Assembly: GCA_037892765.1 (NCBI GenBank)
Contig: JBBKBW010000009.1
DNA: 64,000 nt
Source: Clostridium_AQ sp900552125
GTDB lineage: Bacteria > Bacillota_I > Bacilli_A > Erysipelotrichales > Erysipelotrichaceae
Strand: one strand, 5' to 3'
Position 1 is the first letter of the stretch; every line of letters begins with the position of its first letter. A model generated the notes under the pieces. It did no database searches, was not told the DNA's origin, and saw nothing but the letters and a program-made list of their open reading frames with translations. Shown here one piece after another: positions 16,785 through 25,122 of this stretch. A program made the translations under genes and the position numbers.

Positions 16785-17900
16785 ATGAGACTTTTTCAAC
16801 AACCTACTGAAATACTGCATTACAATGATGTTACAGCATTTTTAAATGATTTTTCTTTTAATGAAGATGATTATGTACTTGCCAGCAAAACTATCTATAA
16901 ACACTTTTTTATAAATAAAAGCCTTCCTTGTACTGTCGCATACCATAGTGACTATGGAAGAGGCGAACCTACAGATAAAATGCTAGATGCTATGTTAGCA
17001 GATATGCGAAAAGTAAATCCCAAACGTATCATTGCGATTGGTGGAGGAAGTGTGATTGATTGTGCTAAATTATTTGTGTTTGATAGTAACGCTAGTGCTG
17101 AAGATATGTTTCTTCAAAAATGTGAACTTAAAAAGACAAGAAAACTCATCGCCATTCCTACCACCTGTGGTTCAGGTTCTGAAGTAAGTAAAATATCAAT
17201 ATGTGAATTAACCTCTTTACATACAAAACTAGGTCTTGCGATTGAAGAGCTTTTCCCAGATCAGGCAATTCTAATTCCAGAGTTTCTTTCTAAATTACCT
17301 TATTTCTATTTTATTACCAGTGCTATCGATGCATTGATTCACGCAAGCGAATCATTATTATCACCAAAATCAAATCCCTATACTGCTTTTTTTAGTAAAG
17401 ATGCTATTCGACTACTGATAAAAGGTTTTAAAAACCTTAACGAATATGGAGAAGACTATCGTTTTCAAGACTTAGATTCCTTTTTGATAGCTAGTAATTA
17501 TGCAGGCATTGCTTTTGGTAATACAGGAACTGGAACAGTTCATGCATTAAGCTATCCGTTATCTGGTAAATATCACGTAACTCACGGTGAAGCTAATTAT
17601 CAGTTTTTTATTGCTGTATTACAAATGTATGAAAAGTTACAGCAACAAGGGAATATCTTACTTCTTAAACGAGAATTAGCACAAGCATTATCATGTCAAA
17701 TTGATTCTGTATTCGAAGAATTAGATAATCTTCTTTCATCCCTTTTATTTAAGAAAAGATTACAGGAATACGGTATGAAGTATAACGAAATTGAAGAGTT
17801 TACACAAAGTGTTCTACAATCTCAACAACGTTTACTATCTAATACTCCAATAACTCTAACAGAAACCGATATATTATCTATCTATAAACAGTTATTCTAA
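16785..17900 (+). CDS. Iron-dependent 4-hydroxybutyrate dehydrogenase homologue
   Basis: This 371-residue group III (iron-containing) alcohol dehydrogenase is close in layout and motifs to the 4-hydroxybutyrate dehydrogenase of Clostridium kluyveri, as I recall that sequence. Features are RIIAIGGGSVIDCAKL (NAD(P)-binding GGGSxxD), IPTTCGSGSEVSKISICEL, and metal-ligand segments FITSAIDALIHASESLLSPK (Asp, His) and TVHALSYPLSGKYHVTHGEANY (two His). It would interconvert succinate semialdehyde and 4-hydroxybutyrate in the cytoplasm. Other genes of the succinate/aminobutyrate-to-butyrate route are not in the window. The start at 16785 follows GAAAGGAGATTATT; an upstream in-frame ATG (16764) lies before this RBS. 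Confidence 0.8.
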   Translation: MRLFQQPTEILHYNDVTAFLNDFSFNEDDYVLASKTIYKHFFINKSLPCTVAYHSDYGRGEPTDKMLDAMLADMRKVNPKRIIAIGGGSVIDCAKLFVFDSNASAEDMFLQKCELKKTRKLIAIPTTCGSGSEVSKISICELTSLHTKLGLAIEELFPDQAILIPEFLSKLPYFYFITSAIDALIHASESLLSPKSNPYTAFFSKDAIRLLIKGFKNLNEYGEDYRFQDLDSFLIASNYAGIAFGNTGTGTVHALSYPLSGKYHVTHGEANYQFFIAVLQMYEKLQQQGNILLLKRELAQALSCQIDSVFEELDNLLSSLLFKKRLQEYGMKYNEIEEFTQSVLQSQQRLLSNTPITLTETDILSIYKQLF

Positions 17901-17905
17901 TATTT

Positions 17906-17953
17906 AAAAAGCTATAGTGTATGTGATCATTACTCATACGTTACAGCTTTTTT
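17906..17953 (+). terminator. Terminator of the 4HbD-like gene
   Basis: AAAAAGCT...AGCTTTTTT forms the base of an imperfect stem (with GTATG/CATAC inside) ending in six Ts. Confidence 0.75.
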
Positions 17954-17959
17954 AATTAT

Positions 17960-18283
17960 TATTCCTGTTATCACGAAGTCTTTCGTCTACTTTTAATAAA
18001 TCCATTGCTTTATAAAAATCTAAAATAGGAAATTCTTCATTAAGCTTTTCACATGATGGATCATACTGTGTAACATTCCTTCTTCCCGTACACCTAAGCT
18101 TAAGTTACACATTTCTTCCACCACTGCTTTGAATTCATCTACTAATAATAGACCTTATTGTTCTTCTAGGATTTTGTACTCTTCACTTTTGTCAATAAAT
18201 TGGGACGTAATAATACATTTAAAAAATTTGATAAGTTTATTTCTGATGCAACATCTACTGGTTCACTCAATATTTCATTTGTA
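17960..18283 (-). pseudogene. Remnant of an Rpn/PD-(D/E)XK-type transposase-like nuclease
   Basis: On the minus strand this otherwise gene-free 320-bp stretch encodes protein-like fragments broken by stops and frame changes. Near 18140-18085 it reads FKAVVEEMCNLSLGVREEG, followed after a shift by EEFPILDFYKAMDLLKVDER (about 18055-17985). The E-x-x-E-MCNLSLGxREEG pattern is like the C-terminal part of Rpn-family (PD-(D/E)XK) putative transposases common in gut Firmicutes. The family call is from memory of that pattern. No start, catalytic core or ends are left. Confidence 0.4.
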
Positions 18284-18326
18284 AAAAAAGAAGAATGTTA
18301 ACTGTTCAACAGTAAAACATCCTTCC
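18284..18326 (-). terminator. Terminator of the two-component operon
   Basis: On the minus strand a long stem, GAAGGATGTTTTACTGT pairing with ACAGTTAACATTCTTC (few mismatches), is followed by seven Ts. It lies 8 nt after the kinase stop. Confidence 0.85.
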
Positions 18327-18333
18327 TTAATAC

Positions 18334-19668
18334 CTAACAATTGTAGTTTTCTATCTTAACTGGGAATGCTAATTCTACAATAAACTCTTCATCATTTTGT
18401 TCATATTGAAAACTGCCATTTAAACCTTTCATCAATTTACCCACACTTTTTAGCCCAATCTGTGTTCCTTTTTCAAGTGAGGCAGATTTCTTTTTACGGT
18501 TTGTTATACGCAATATCATATTATTTTGTTCAAACTGCAGTGTGATAGTCACAATACTTCTTTCTGCGTATTTCATAATATTAGAAAAAATATTATCAAA
18601 AACCCGTTGAAGAATAGCTTCATCTCCCATCATTTTCCATTGTTTATTCTCGATTTTTGTTAGAACTTCAAATTTATTTTCCTTTAAATCATCCTGATAA
18701 AAGCTCAATATCTGGATAAATTCATCATTAGAAATCAGATGTAACTGTAATTCCTCATCTTTTGAGTATACCAAGAAATGATTAAATAATTTATCAGAAA
18801 GTTCTTTGATTTGTTCTGCTTTACGTTTGCTTTTCTCTATATATTCATCCCTTGCCTCATCACTTTTATAGATTTTCATTGAGAGTATATCTAAATAACC
18901 TAATAATGAAGTCAAGGGAGTTCTTAAATCATGAGACATCGCGGTTACTAGTTCATAATTTGCGGTTCTTGCTTCTTCTTCTTTTATCATATTATCATAC
19001 AAAGCATTTCGTAAATGATTTAATTGTCTAGCAAGATCTGTAATTTCATCATTTCCTTTATAAGGAATCGTATGATGGAAATCTCCTGTTTTTATGTATT
19101 CCATTTCTTCTTCAATGGATAATATATACTTCATCTTTTGATGTATAAACGACATAATTAAGAAAATAAACAACAAAATAGATAATATAAGCACTATAAT
19201 TACATAACGAATAATAAAGGTAATACCAATAAAAGAAGATACGATTAGATATGCATCTCCATCACTGAATTCAAGAGTAAAATTCATAAAGATTGGATCA
19301 TAAACATACACCCAAAATGAAGTAGTTCCTACAATTGCCTGTTCTTCTTTTGCGCTTAATGATATTTCATCAAGAGTTGCCTCATCATCATATAACTGTA
19401 ATGTTAAGTCTTTATACTTTCTTAATTCCTTTCGTATAGCTTCTGAGTCTTTCTTTGATAATCCTTGTTCAGTAATCGTATTTTGTAATTCTTCTATCTG
19501 ATGAATTGTAGCTTCCTCGATGGTTTCCTCTCCTACAAACCAATCAAAAATTTTATAACGACTTAAAAACAATAATCCAAATGTTAGAAAAGATATTATA
19601 GCAGATGAAAATACAACACTAAGAAACTTAATTCCTAATTTAGAAACAGGTTTTCTCTTTCTAATCAA
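18334..19668 (-). CDS. Membrane sensor histidine kinase
   Basis: This 444-residue kinase has TM1 (about 12-34), a ~110-residue extracellular sensor segment, TM2 (about 148-175), a HAMP region, a HisKA dimerisation domain with the phospho-His in AMSHDLRTPLTSLLGYLD, and a HATPase domain. In the ATPase part the N-box is FDNIFSNIMKYAE and a G2-like GTQIGLKSVGKLM is present. The expected D-x-G-x-G loop is replaced by RITNRKKKSA, a feature seen in a subset of Firmicutes kinases. The start overlaps the end of the response regulator gene by 8 nt. The signal is unknown and no target operon is adjacent. Confidence 0.9.
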   Translation of the reverse strand: MIRKRKPVSKLGIKFLSVVFSSAIISFLTFGLLFLSRYKIFDWFVGEETIEEATIHQIEELQNTITEQGLSKKDSEAIRKELRKYKDLTLQLYDDEATLDEISLSAKEEQAIVGTTSFWVYVYDPIFMNFTLEFSDGDAYLIVSSFIGITFIIRYVIIVLILSILLFIFLIMSFIHQKMKYILSIEEEMEYIKTGDFHHTIPYKGNDEITDLARQLNHLRNALYDNMIKEEEARTANYELVTAMSHDLRTPLTSLLGYLDILSMKIYKSDEARDEYIEKSKRKAEQIKELSDKLFNHFLVYSKDEELQLHLISNDEFIQILSFYQDDLKENKFEVLTKIENKQWKMMGDEAILQRVFDNIFSNIMKYAERSIVTITLQFEQNNMILRITNRKKKSASLEKGTQIGLKSVGKLMKGLNGSFQYEQNDEEFIVELAFPVKIENYNC

Positions 19669-20347
19669 ATCGATACCCCTTTCCCCAGACTGTTTTTATG
19701 TAACTCGGGTTTTGTGTGTCAACACTTAGTTTTTTTCTAAGATTTCGAACATGTACCATAATTGTATTATTTGCTGAGTACATGTAAGGAGATTCCCATA
19801 TTGTTTCATATAATTCCTGATTAGAATATATTTTCTTTGGATGTTTTGCCAACAACAATAATATCTGGTATTCCATTTCCGTAAGATTTACTATTTCTCC
19901 ATTCTTTGTCACATAATTCTTAGTTGTATCTATATATAAATCATGTACTATTATCTTATCTTCTTTAGATTCTTCTTTTCCTTTATATACAAAATATCTA
20001 CGTAATAGTGCTTTTACTCGAGATAATAATTCATTATAGGAAAAAGGTTTTGCCAAATAATCATCCCCACCGCTTAAAAAACCTTGTTCCTTATCCTGTT
20101 CCATCGATTTAGCAGTTAGAAATAGAATAGGTGCATTACTCACTTCACGAATTTTTCGACAAGCTTCATAACCATCAAGTTTAGGCATCATGACATCTAA
20201 AATGATTAAATCCATATCGATTGCTTTAGCAATTGCAGTTTCCCCATCTTCTGCTTCTTCTACAATAAAACCTTCATTTTCTAGTAAAACACGAATTACT
20301 TCACGGATCTCTACATTGTCATCTACAACTAATATCTTTCTTTCCAT
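19661..20347 (-). CDS. OmpR/PhoB-family response regulator
   Basis: This 228-residue regulator has a receiver domain (ILVVDDNVEIREVIRVLL with the acidic pair, LIILDVMMPKLDGYEA with the phospho-Asp, FLTAKS, and the Lys in LAKPFSYNEL) and a winged-helix Trans_reg_C domain (LTEMEYQILLLLAKHPKKIY, MVHVRNLRKKL, TVWGKGYRF). It is the partner of the overlapping histidine kinase. I take the ATG at 20347 (MERKILVVDD) because TGGAGGTCGGTT lies directly before it; the open frame continues 14 codons further up without an RBS. Confidence 0.95.
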   Translation of the reverse strand: MERKILVVDDNVEIREVIRVLLENEGFIVEEAEDGETAIAKAIDMDLIILDVMMPKLDGYEACRKIREVSNAPILFLTAKSMEQDKEQGFLSGGDDYLAKPFSYNELLSRVKALLRRYFVYKGKEESKEDKIIVHDLYIDTTKNYVTKNGEIVNLTEMEYQILLLLAKHPKKIYSNQELYETIWESPYMYSANNTIMVHVRNLRKKLSVDTQNPSYIKTVWGKGYRFD

Positions 20348-20427
20348 AACCGACCTCCATGTATTTTCATTATATATCAAAAGCAGCATAGAAACACTAT
20401 ATTTAAGATTTCTTTATAAATTTATAC

Positions 20428-20456
20428 TAAAAAAAGAGGATATTATAAGAATCCTC
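20428..20456 (-). terminator. ispE operon terminator
   Basis: Stem GAGGAT/ATCCTC with an 8-nt loop is followed by seven Ts on the minus strand, just after the ispE stop. Confidence 0.75.
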
Positions 20457-20467
20457 CTTCAGTTCAA

Positions 20468-21310
20468 CTATCCTTCTTTTATCTTTGTTTTACAAAGGAA
20501 ATATGATTTGTTCTGTAGCTGATTTATCGCAGAATCTACTAATGATTCATCCTTTGTTAGGGCAAATACTGTACTGCCACTGCCGCTCATTAATGAAACA
20601 GAGAATCCCATATTCTTTAACTGATCCTTAATTTCATTAATTTCTGGAACGATTTGAAAAGCACTATATTCCAAAGAATTAGAAATAACAGAAGATAATT
20701 TATCAAGATTTCCTTCTTTAAGCACCTCAATCACTTCATCACAATCAGGATGATCACATTTATCAAAATCAAGCATTGAAAAAGCTTTTCCTGTAGGTAC
20801 ACCAAGTGATGGTTTTACTAATAGAACATAAAAATCAGTAGGCATAGAAAATGGTGTTATTTTCTCTCCTATACCTTTTACTAGTGCACAAGTTTCCACG
20901 ATACAGAAAGGCACATCAGCTCCAACTTGTTTTCCTAACTGAGACAATTCTTCAATTGTGATATTAATATGAAGCAGTTCTCTTATTCCCTTCATAACAG
21001 CTGCCGCATCAGCGCTTCCTCCAGCTAAGCCAGCTTGTGCAGGTATTTCTTTTTGTATATGAATTTTAAAATGTTCCTTTATATCAAATGATTTTCTCAT
21101 CAGTTCTACAGCTTTTACAACTGTATTAGATGAATCCATAGGTAATGACTGGTCACTGCATGCATACTCATCTTTATCAGAGAATTCAATATGAATCGTA
21201 TCATGCAACATCAATGGCACCATGATCATTTCTAATTCATGATAACCATCCTCTCTTTTACCTACTACATTAAGACATAGATTAATCTTTGCATGAGCCT
21301 TTACTTTCAT
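20468..21310 (-). CDS. ispE: 4-diphosphocytidyl-2-C-methyl-D-erythritol kinase
   Basis: IspE phosphorylates CDP-methylerythritol in the MEP pathway of isoprenoid precursor synthesis. This GHMP kinase of 280 residues shows AHAKINLCLNVVGKREDGYH at the N-terminus, the ATP-binding PAQAGLAGGSADAAAVM loop, GADVPFC and the C-terminal SLMSGSGSTVFAL. The start ATG at 21310 has GAGGTG 7 nt before it and lies inside the end of rsmA (29-nt overlap), so the genes are translationally coupled. The rsmA-ispE order is common in Firmicutes. Confidence 0.95.
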   Translation of the reverse strand: MKVKAHAKINLCLNVVGKREDGYHELEMIMVPLMLHDTIHIEFSDKDEYACSDQSLPMDSSNTVVKAVELMRKSFDIKEHFKIHIQKEIPAQAGLAGGSADAAAVMKGIRELLHINITIEELSQLGKQVGADVPFCIVETCALVKGIGEKITPFSMPTDFYVLLVKPSLGVPTGKAFSMLDFDKCDHPDCDEVIEVLKEGNLDKLSSVISNSLEYSAFQIVPEINEIKDQLKNMGFSVSLMSGSGSTVFALTKDESLVDSAINQLQNKSYFLCKTKIKEG

Positions 21311-22157
21311 GTATATGCACCTCATATAATCGTATAAATTCTTCTAATGTTACACTTTCTGCACGTCGTTTTACATCAATACCACTTAGTTCTAATTCCT
21401 TGCGTGCTAGATCTTTATCTTCACAATATTCACTATAATTATTTAATATTGTCTTTCTTCTTTGACGAAAACACGCTTTGACTAGTGGAAAGAAAATAGA
21501 TTCATCAATAGTAGGGTCTGTTTCTTTAAAACGGAACTGTAAGACTGCACTATCTACATTTGGTTTAGGTAAAAACACATTCTTCGGTACTTTCATTACA
21601 GGAATAACATCACATCGATATTGAGTAATAATACTTAGAGCATTATAATCCTTCGTATTTACTACTGCAGAGAATCGATCTGCCACCTCTTTCTGCATCA
21701 TTACAGTTATGGCAGAAATATCTGCATTAGATTCAAAAATCTTAAATAGGATAGGAGTAGTAATATAGTATGGAAGATTAGCCGCAATAACAACGTCATA
21801 TCCTTCTTTTCTATAACAATCACACCATGCCTTTAAATCTATCTCTAAAAAATCCTGCATTACTAATTCGAAATTATCGTATTCCTGTAAAGTATCAGCT
21901 AAGACAGAAGGCAGACGTTCATCTATCTCAAAAGAAACGACCTTTTTAGCATATTCACATAAATATTGAGTTAATGCCCCAATTCCTGGTCCAATTTCAA
22001 ATACTACACAATGATCAGATACAATAGCATGACGAGCTATTTTATCTACAATTCCAGATTCTACTAGAAAGTTTTGTCCATAGTTCTTTTTAGCAAACAT
22101 TCCATGTGTTTCTAAAATTTCTTTGGTTCTAGATGGGGTTGCGATTGGTTTTTTCAT
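21282..22157 (-). CDS. rsmA: 16S rRNA (adenine1518/1519-N6)-dimethyltransferase
   Basis: RsmA/KsgA dimethylates two adjacent adenines in the loop of helix 45 of 16S rRNA late in 30S assembly. The 291-residue protein has KKNYGQNFLVESGIVDKI, the SAM-binding VFEIGPGIGALTQYL, the catalytic NLPYYITTPILF (NLPY) and the FLPKPNVDSAVLQF region, plus the C-terminal helical domain. Its loss is known to give kasugamycin resistance. The gene is downstream of rnmV in many Gram-positives; here a DUF2812 gene is inserted between them. Confidence 0.95.
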   Translation of the reverse strand: MKKPIATPSRTKEILETHGMFAKKNYGQNFLVESGIVDKIARHAIVSDHCVVFEIGPGIGALTQYLCEYAKKVVSFEIDERLPSVLADTLQEYDNFELVMQDFLEIDLKAWCDCYRKEGYDVVIAANLPYYITTPILFKIFESNADISAITVMMQKEVADRFSAVVNTKDYNALSIITQYRCDVIPVMKVPKNVFLPKPNVDSAVLQFRFKETDPTIDESIFFPLVKACFRQRRKTILNNYSEYCEDKDLARKELELSGIDVKRRAESVTLEEFIRLYEVHIHESKGSCKD

Positions 22158-22170
22158 ATACTAATCCTTT

Positions 22171-22761
22171 CTAAAACAGTTTATAAAAACTGGAAATAAT
22201 TAATTCTAATAATAGATATACAAATCCGCTTACAATTAAAGCATAGCATATATTAAGAAGAATTCGTATCAGATTACTGTATTTACGAGTTGATTTTATA
22301 TCAAACAATAAAGGAAGGCTAAATAATATTAATGTGGATAAATATAGCCATGGCTGTCGAATAGCCTCATTTTCTTCTCTAACACAATACAATAAAGAAA
22401 ACAAGTATAAAAGATTACAGCTCATCTTAAAAAATCTTCGTTTTGTATATAGCCTCATATCTAATAGTGGAAGCGGCTGGTTCAAATTTTCATGATAAAA
22501 AATAACGCTCTGTCCATTTCTACATAAGACTTTCCAATTTTCTTCAAGAAAGATTGCTTCATCTACATCATATTTGACATCATAAAAACATACTTTAACA
22601 TGCTGTTTCTTTCCTTCTACAAAGCGAAAGTTCATAAGAGCACCTAACATGACATAACGAAATGATACTAATTTCCAGCCTTCCTGAAGAATGTCAGATA
22701 ACCATGCCTCTAGTTTTTCTTTTTTCTGAAGAGCATATGTTACTTTTATTAATTCACTCAT
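22171..22761 (-). CDS. DUF2812-like membrane protein
   Basis: This 196-residue protein has a cytoplasmic N-terminal half followed by four hydrophobic segments (about 113-128, 138-153, 164-178 and 178-192). The N-terminal pattern KKEKLEAWLSDILQEGWKLV, then FRFVEGKKQHVKVCFYDVKY is that of DUF2812, where a W-L-x2-x3-G-W-x-L motif precedes membrane helices. The function of DUF2812 is not known; members are sometimes linked to PadR regulators, which are not present here. It overlaps rnmV by 8 nt and is 13 nt ahead of rsmA, so it is part of that operon. Confidence 0.65.
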   Translation of the reverse strand: MSELIKVTYALQKKEKLEAWLSDILQEGWKLVSFRYVMLGALMNFRFVEGKKQHVKVCFYDVKYDVDEAIFLEENWKVLCRNGQSVIFYHENLNQPLPLLDMRLYTKRRFFKMSCNLLYLFSLLYCVREENEAIRQPWLYLSTLILFSLPLLFDIKSTRKYSNLIRILLNICYALIVSGFVYLLLELIISSFYKLF

Positions 22762-23293
22762 GATAATTTTTCAGCAATTCCTCTACATCCTGCTTTTTCA
22801 GCTGCAGCATGTTTAATCGTTTAAATAAAGTTTTAGCATTAGGTTTACCTAAATGCAGTTTATATCCTAAATATGCTCTTTTTTCTGCGCTATTATCTCG
22901 TCCATTTAAACCAAGCTCTAAAAAATCATCATAAGAAATGGTATCCTGAAGAGTTTCATCATATGTCATTAAATGTGATAGTGCTTCTATGATATCTTCA
23001 CGTTTTGCGTGTTCAACACCAACTTTTTTCTTTGTCTTTGCTTTATTTTTCGCAATAAATGCATTTTTACAACCAGGCACTGCCTGATTGATAGTGTTAC
23101 GAATTTTTTCACCAGGATAATCAGGATCTGTGAAGATAATGACCCCTCTTGTTTTCTGTGCCAACGCAATCTGTCTAAGAATCTCTTTTCCTAGATGTGT
23201 GCCATGCGTTTCAATAGTATCACAGTCCAAATAGCTCTTTAATACATTCGTATCGTTTTTACCTTCTACAACAAGTATTTCTTTCATCTTCAC
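22754..23293 (-). CDS. rnmV: Ribonuclease M5 (5S rRNA maturation)
   Basis: RNase M5 cuts both sides of the 5S rRNA precursor in low-GC Gram-positives, helped by ribosomal protein L18. The 179-residue protein has a TOPRIM domain (ILVVEGKNDTNVL with the catalytic Glu; VIIFTDPDYPGEKIR with the DxD) and the C-terminal part with GVEHAKREDIIEAL, LGLNGRDNSAEKR and LGYKLHLGKPNAKTLFKRLN, which is typical of the family. The start is either GTG 23293 (AAGG 10 nt before) or ATG 23287; the former has better RBS spacing. It sits between a 3D-domain lipoprotein and rsmA. Confidence 0.93.
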   Translation of the reverse strand: MKMKEILVVEGKNDTNVLKSYLDCDTIETHGTHLGKEILRQIALAQKTRGVIIFTDPDYPGEKIRNTINQAVPGCKNAFIAKNKAKTKKKVGVEHAKREDIIEALSHLMTYDETLQDTISYDDFLELGLNGRDNSAEKRAYLGYKLHLGKPNAKTLFKRLNMLQLKKQDVEELLKNYHE

Positions 23294-23349
23294 AAAACAT
23301 CAGCCTTTCGCCTTTATTTTACCACAAGTTTTCATAATGCAAAAGAATA

Positions 23350-23376
23350 GAAAAAGAAGATAGTATTTCTATCCTC
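23350..23376 (-). terminator. Terminator after the 3D lipoprotein gene
   Basis: Stem GAGGATAG/CTATCTTC (8 bp, 5-nt loop) is followed by TTTTTC on the minus strand. It lies between the lipoprotein gene and rnmV and may only partly stop transcription. Confidence 0.65.
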
Positions 23377-23386
23377 CGTTTCTACC

Positions 23387-24187
23387 TTATAACGCACAGC
23401 TTCTTGCTCCAGATTGTCCCCCATATCGAAGAATCTGCGCATTCGCCTGTGTTTGCTGTACCGGGATAATCACATTTGAACTCTCACTACCAATGTATAA
23501 ATCCAAGTGACTTCCTTGAATTGCTCCTCCACGATCTAAGACAATCGCATAATATGGCTCATTAGGTGAGATTCCGCTACCACTTAACCCATGATTACTG
23601 ATTTTCAAAATCGAACAGAAAGGAATACTAGGATCTGCGGCTACTATGTAGTAATTCCCGTATTTAATCCCCTGTTGCCAAGAACCATCGGGCATCAACA
23701 CTCCCATTGATGTATCTAATTTGACACCAAAAGCTGTATTTCCACTGCCGCTTTCACCACCACATCCATAACAATCCACACCATAGGTTGTAATTCTAGG
23801 CTGGAAAGTTTCAGTTGTAGTTTCTTCCAATTCCTTTAAACGAGCTTTCTCTTCTTCAGCCTTTAACTGTTTCCCAAGTCGTTCTCTTTCTTGTTTAATT
23901 TTGGTTTTCATTTTTTTCGCATATGTATCCATATCCAGCTCTAATTTAATTCCTGTATCAAGCTCAACTACTACACTTTCCTCTTTCTCAATAGGCATCA
24001 TTTGTGTTAAGTCGCTAAGCATGTTAACTGGCTGAATCACAGTGCTTGTATATATGACATCATTTGATGTCCTAGTCTTGTTGCTATCTGTATTCAAAGT
24101 ACCTTGTAAAATAGTACTGCTTGAAGTACAGCCATATAAAACGAAAACACAGATGAATAAAGCGAATTTAATTCGTCTTACGTCCAT
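23387..24187 (-). CDS. 3D-domain lipoprotein (YabE/YuiC-like)
   Basis: This 266-residue exported lipoprotein has a signal peptide FALFICVFVLYGC with a lipobox ending at Cys20, a linker, a charged coiled-coil-like segment (about 88-125) and a C-terminal 3D (Asp-Asp-Asp) domain. The domain shows ITTYGVDCYGCGG, GNYYIVAADPSIPFCSILKI, YAIVLDRGGAI and SHLDLYIGS, with the three conserved Asp. The fold is related to MltA-type lytic transglycosylases and resuscitation factors, so a role in peptidoglycan turnover is likely. It lacks the G5/DUF348 repeats of Bacillus YabE but occupies the same place upstream of rnmV and rsmA. AAAGGAGGAACAA precedes the ATG. Confidence 0.85.
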   Translation of the reverse strand: MDVRRIKFALFICVFVLYGCTSSSTILQGTLNTDSNKTRTSNDVIYTSTVIQPVNMLSDLTQMMPIEKEESVVVELDTGIKLELDMDTYAKKMKTKIKQERERLGKQLKAEEEKARLKELEETTTETFQPRITTYGVDCYGCGGESGSGNTAFGVKLDTSMGVLMPDGSWQQGIKYGNYYIVAADPSIPFCSILKISNHGLSGSGISPNEPYYAIVLDRGGAIQGSHLDLYIGSESSNVIIPVQQTQANAQILRYGGQSGARSCAL

Positions 24188-24626
24188 TTGTTCCTCCTTT
24201 TACAAAAAACAGGCTTAAGTCTATCATACTTTCTCACACTTGTCCAATAATTTGTGTTTTTAACATGTGTTCTTTCTTATTTTTAACCATTTTATTTGTT
24301 TTATACATATGAATTTAAATGACTAATTCGCATAAAGCCTTTAAATATTGCATTTATAAATTTACTATTGTTTATCCAGTTATAAAATCACTTGTGAAAT
24401 ATATTTTATTAATCACAAATTAACTCATTAATTTAATTTATCTGAAACCGCTATAAGTCCTTTGTTTATCGTATTTGTAATAGAATTTTAACTTTGTGAA
24501 GATTATATACAAAAACACTTAATATCTCATGAACCATATGAATTTAATCTATATATAAAAAGGTTAAAAAAGGTATATAAAAAGTATCTATACGAGCCTC
24601 CAATTCCTTTGTATAGATACGTCTAA
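24188..24626. other. Intergenic region, no gene seen
   Basis: This 440-bp AT-rich spacer lies between the 3D lipoprotein and the GNAT gene. It should contain the lipoprotein promoter at its left end and holds the GNAT terminator at its right end. No coding or RNA signal was recognised in the middle. Confidence 0.5.
24578..24620 (-). terminator. Terminator of the GNAT gene
   Basis: The 10-bp perfect stem GTATCTATAC / GTATAGATAC is followed by TTTTTATA on the minus strand. Confidence 0.8.
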
Positions 24627-25112
24627 TTAATTATTTTTTGCCAAAGATGTTAAAGTTTCTCCAGTAATACGATAAACTGTCCAATCTTTCATAGGTTCAG
24701 CACCTAATGATAGATAGAAGTCTATACTCGGCTGATTCCAATCTAAGCACCACCATTCTAATCTTCCACAGCCTCTTTCAACTGCAATTTGAGCTAATTT
24801 TTGTAATATACATTTCCCATAACCTTTTCCTCTATACTCTTCCATAACATATAAATCTTCCAAATATATGCCGGAACGTCCTAAAAATGTAGAAAAGTTA
24901 TGAAAAAACAACGCGAATCCTATTTCCTTTTCATTTTCTAACGCAAAGATTACCTCTGCTTTTTCTTTATCAAATAACCATTCTTCCAAAATTTCTTCTG
25001 TTGCCACAACTTCATTTTCTAGCTTTTCATAACGCGCTAAATCCTTAATAAATTTTAAAATTAATGATACATCTTCTCTAGATGCATAACGATAACTTAA
25101 ACCCTTTTGCAT
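24627..25112 (-). CDS. GNAT acetyltransferase, diamine/spermidine-type
   Basis: This 161-residue GCN5-related N-acetyltransferase has YRYASREDVSLILKFIKDLA at the start, the FFHNFSTFLGRSGIYLEDLYV strand and the acetyl-CoA-binding EEYRGKGYGKCILQKLAQIA (motif A), followed by RLEWWCLDWNQPSIDFYLSL. The F-x-N-F-S-T-F-x-G-x-x-G-I-Y-L-E-D-L-Y pattern is that of the SAT1/thialysine-type acetyltransferases acting on polyamine-like amines. The substrate is inferred. It is 10 nt downstream of the gene at 25123-25647 in the same operon. Confidence 0.85.
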   Translation of the reverse strand: MQKGLSYRYASREDVSLILKFIKDLARYEKLENEVVATEEILEEWLFDKEKAEVIFALENEKEIGFALFFHNFSTFLGRSGIYLEDLYVMEEYRGKGYGKCILQKLAQIAVERGCGRLEWWCLDWNQPSIDFYLSLGAEPMKDWTVYRITGETLTSLAKNN

Positions 25113-25122
25113 ATAACTCTCC

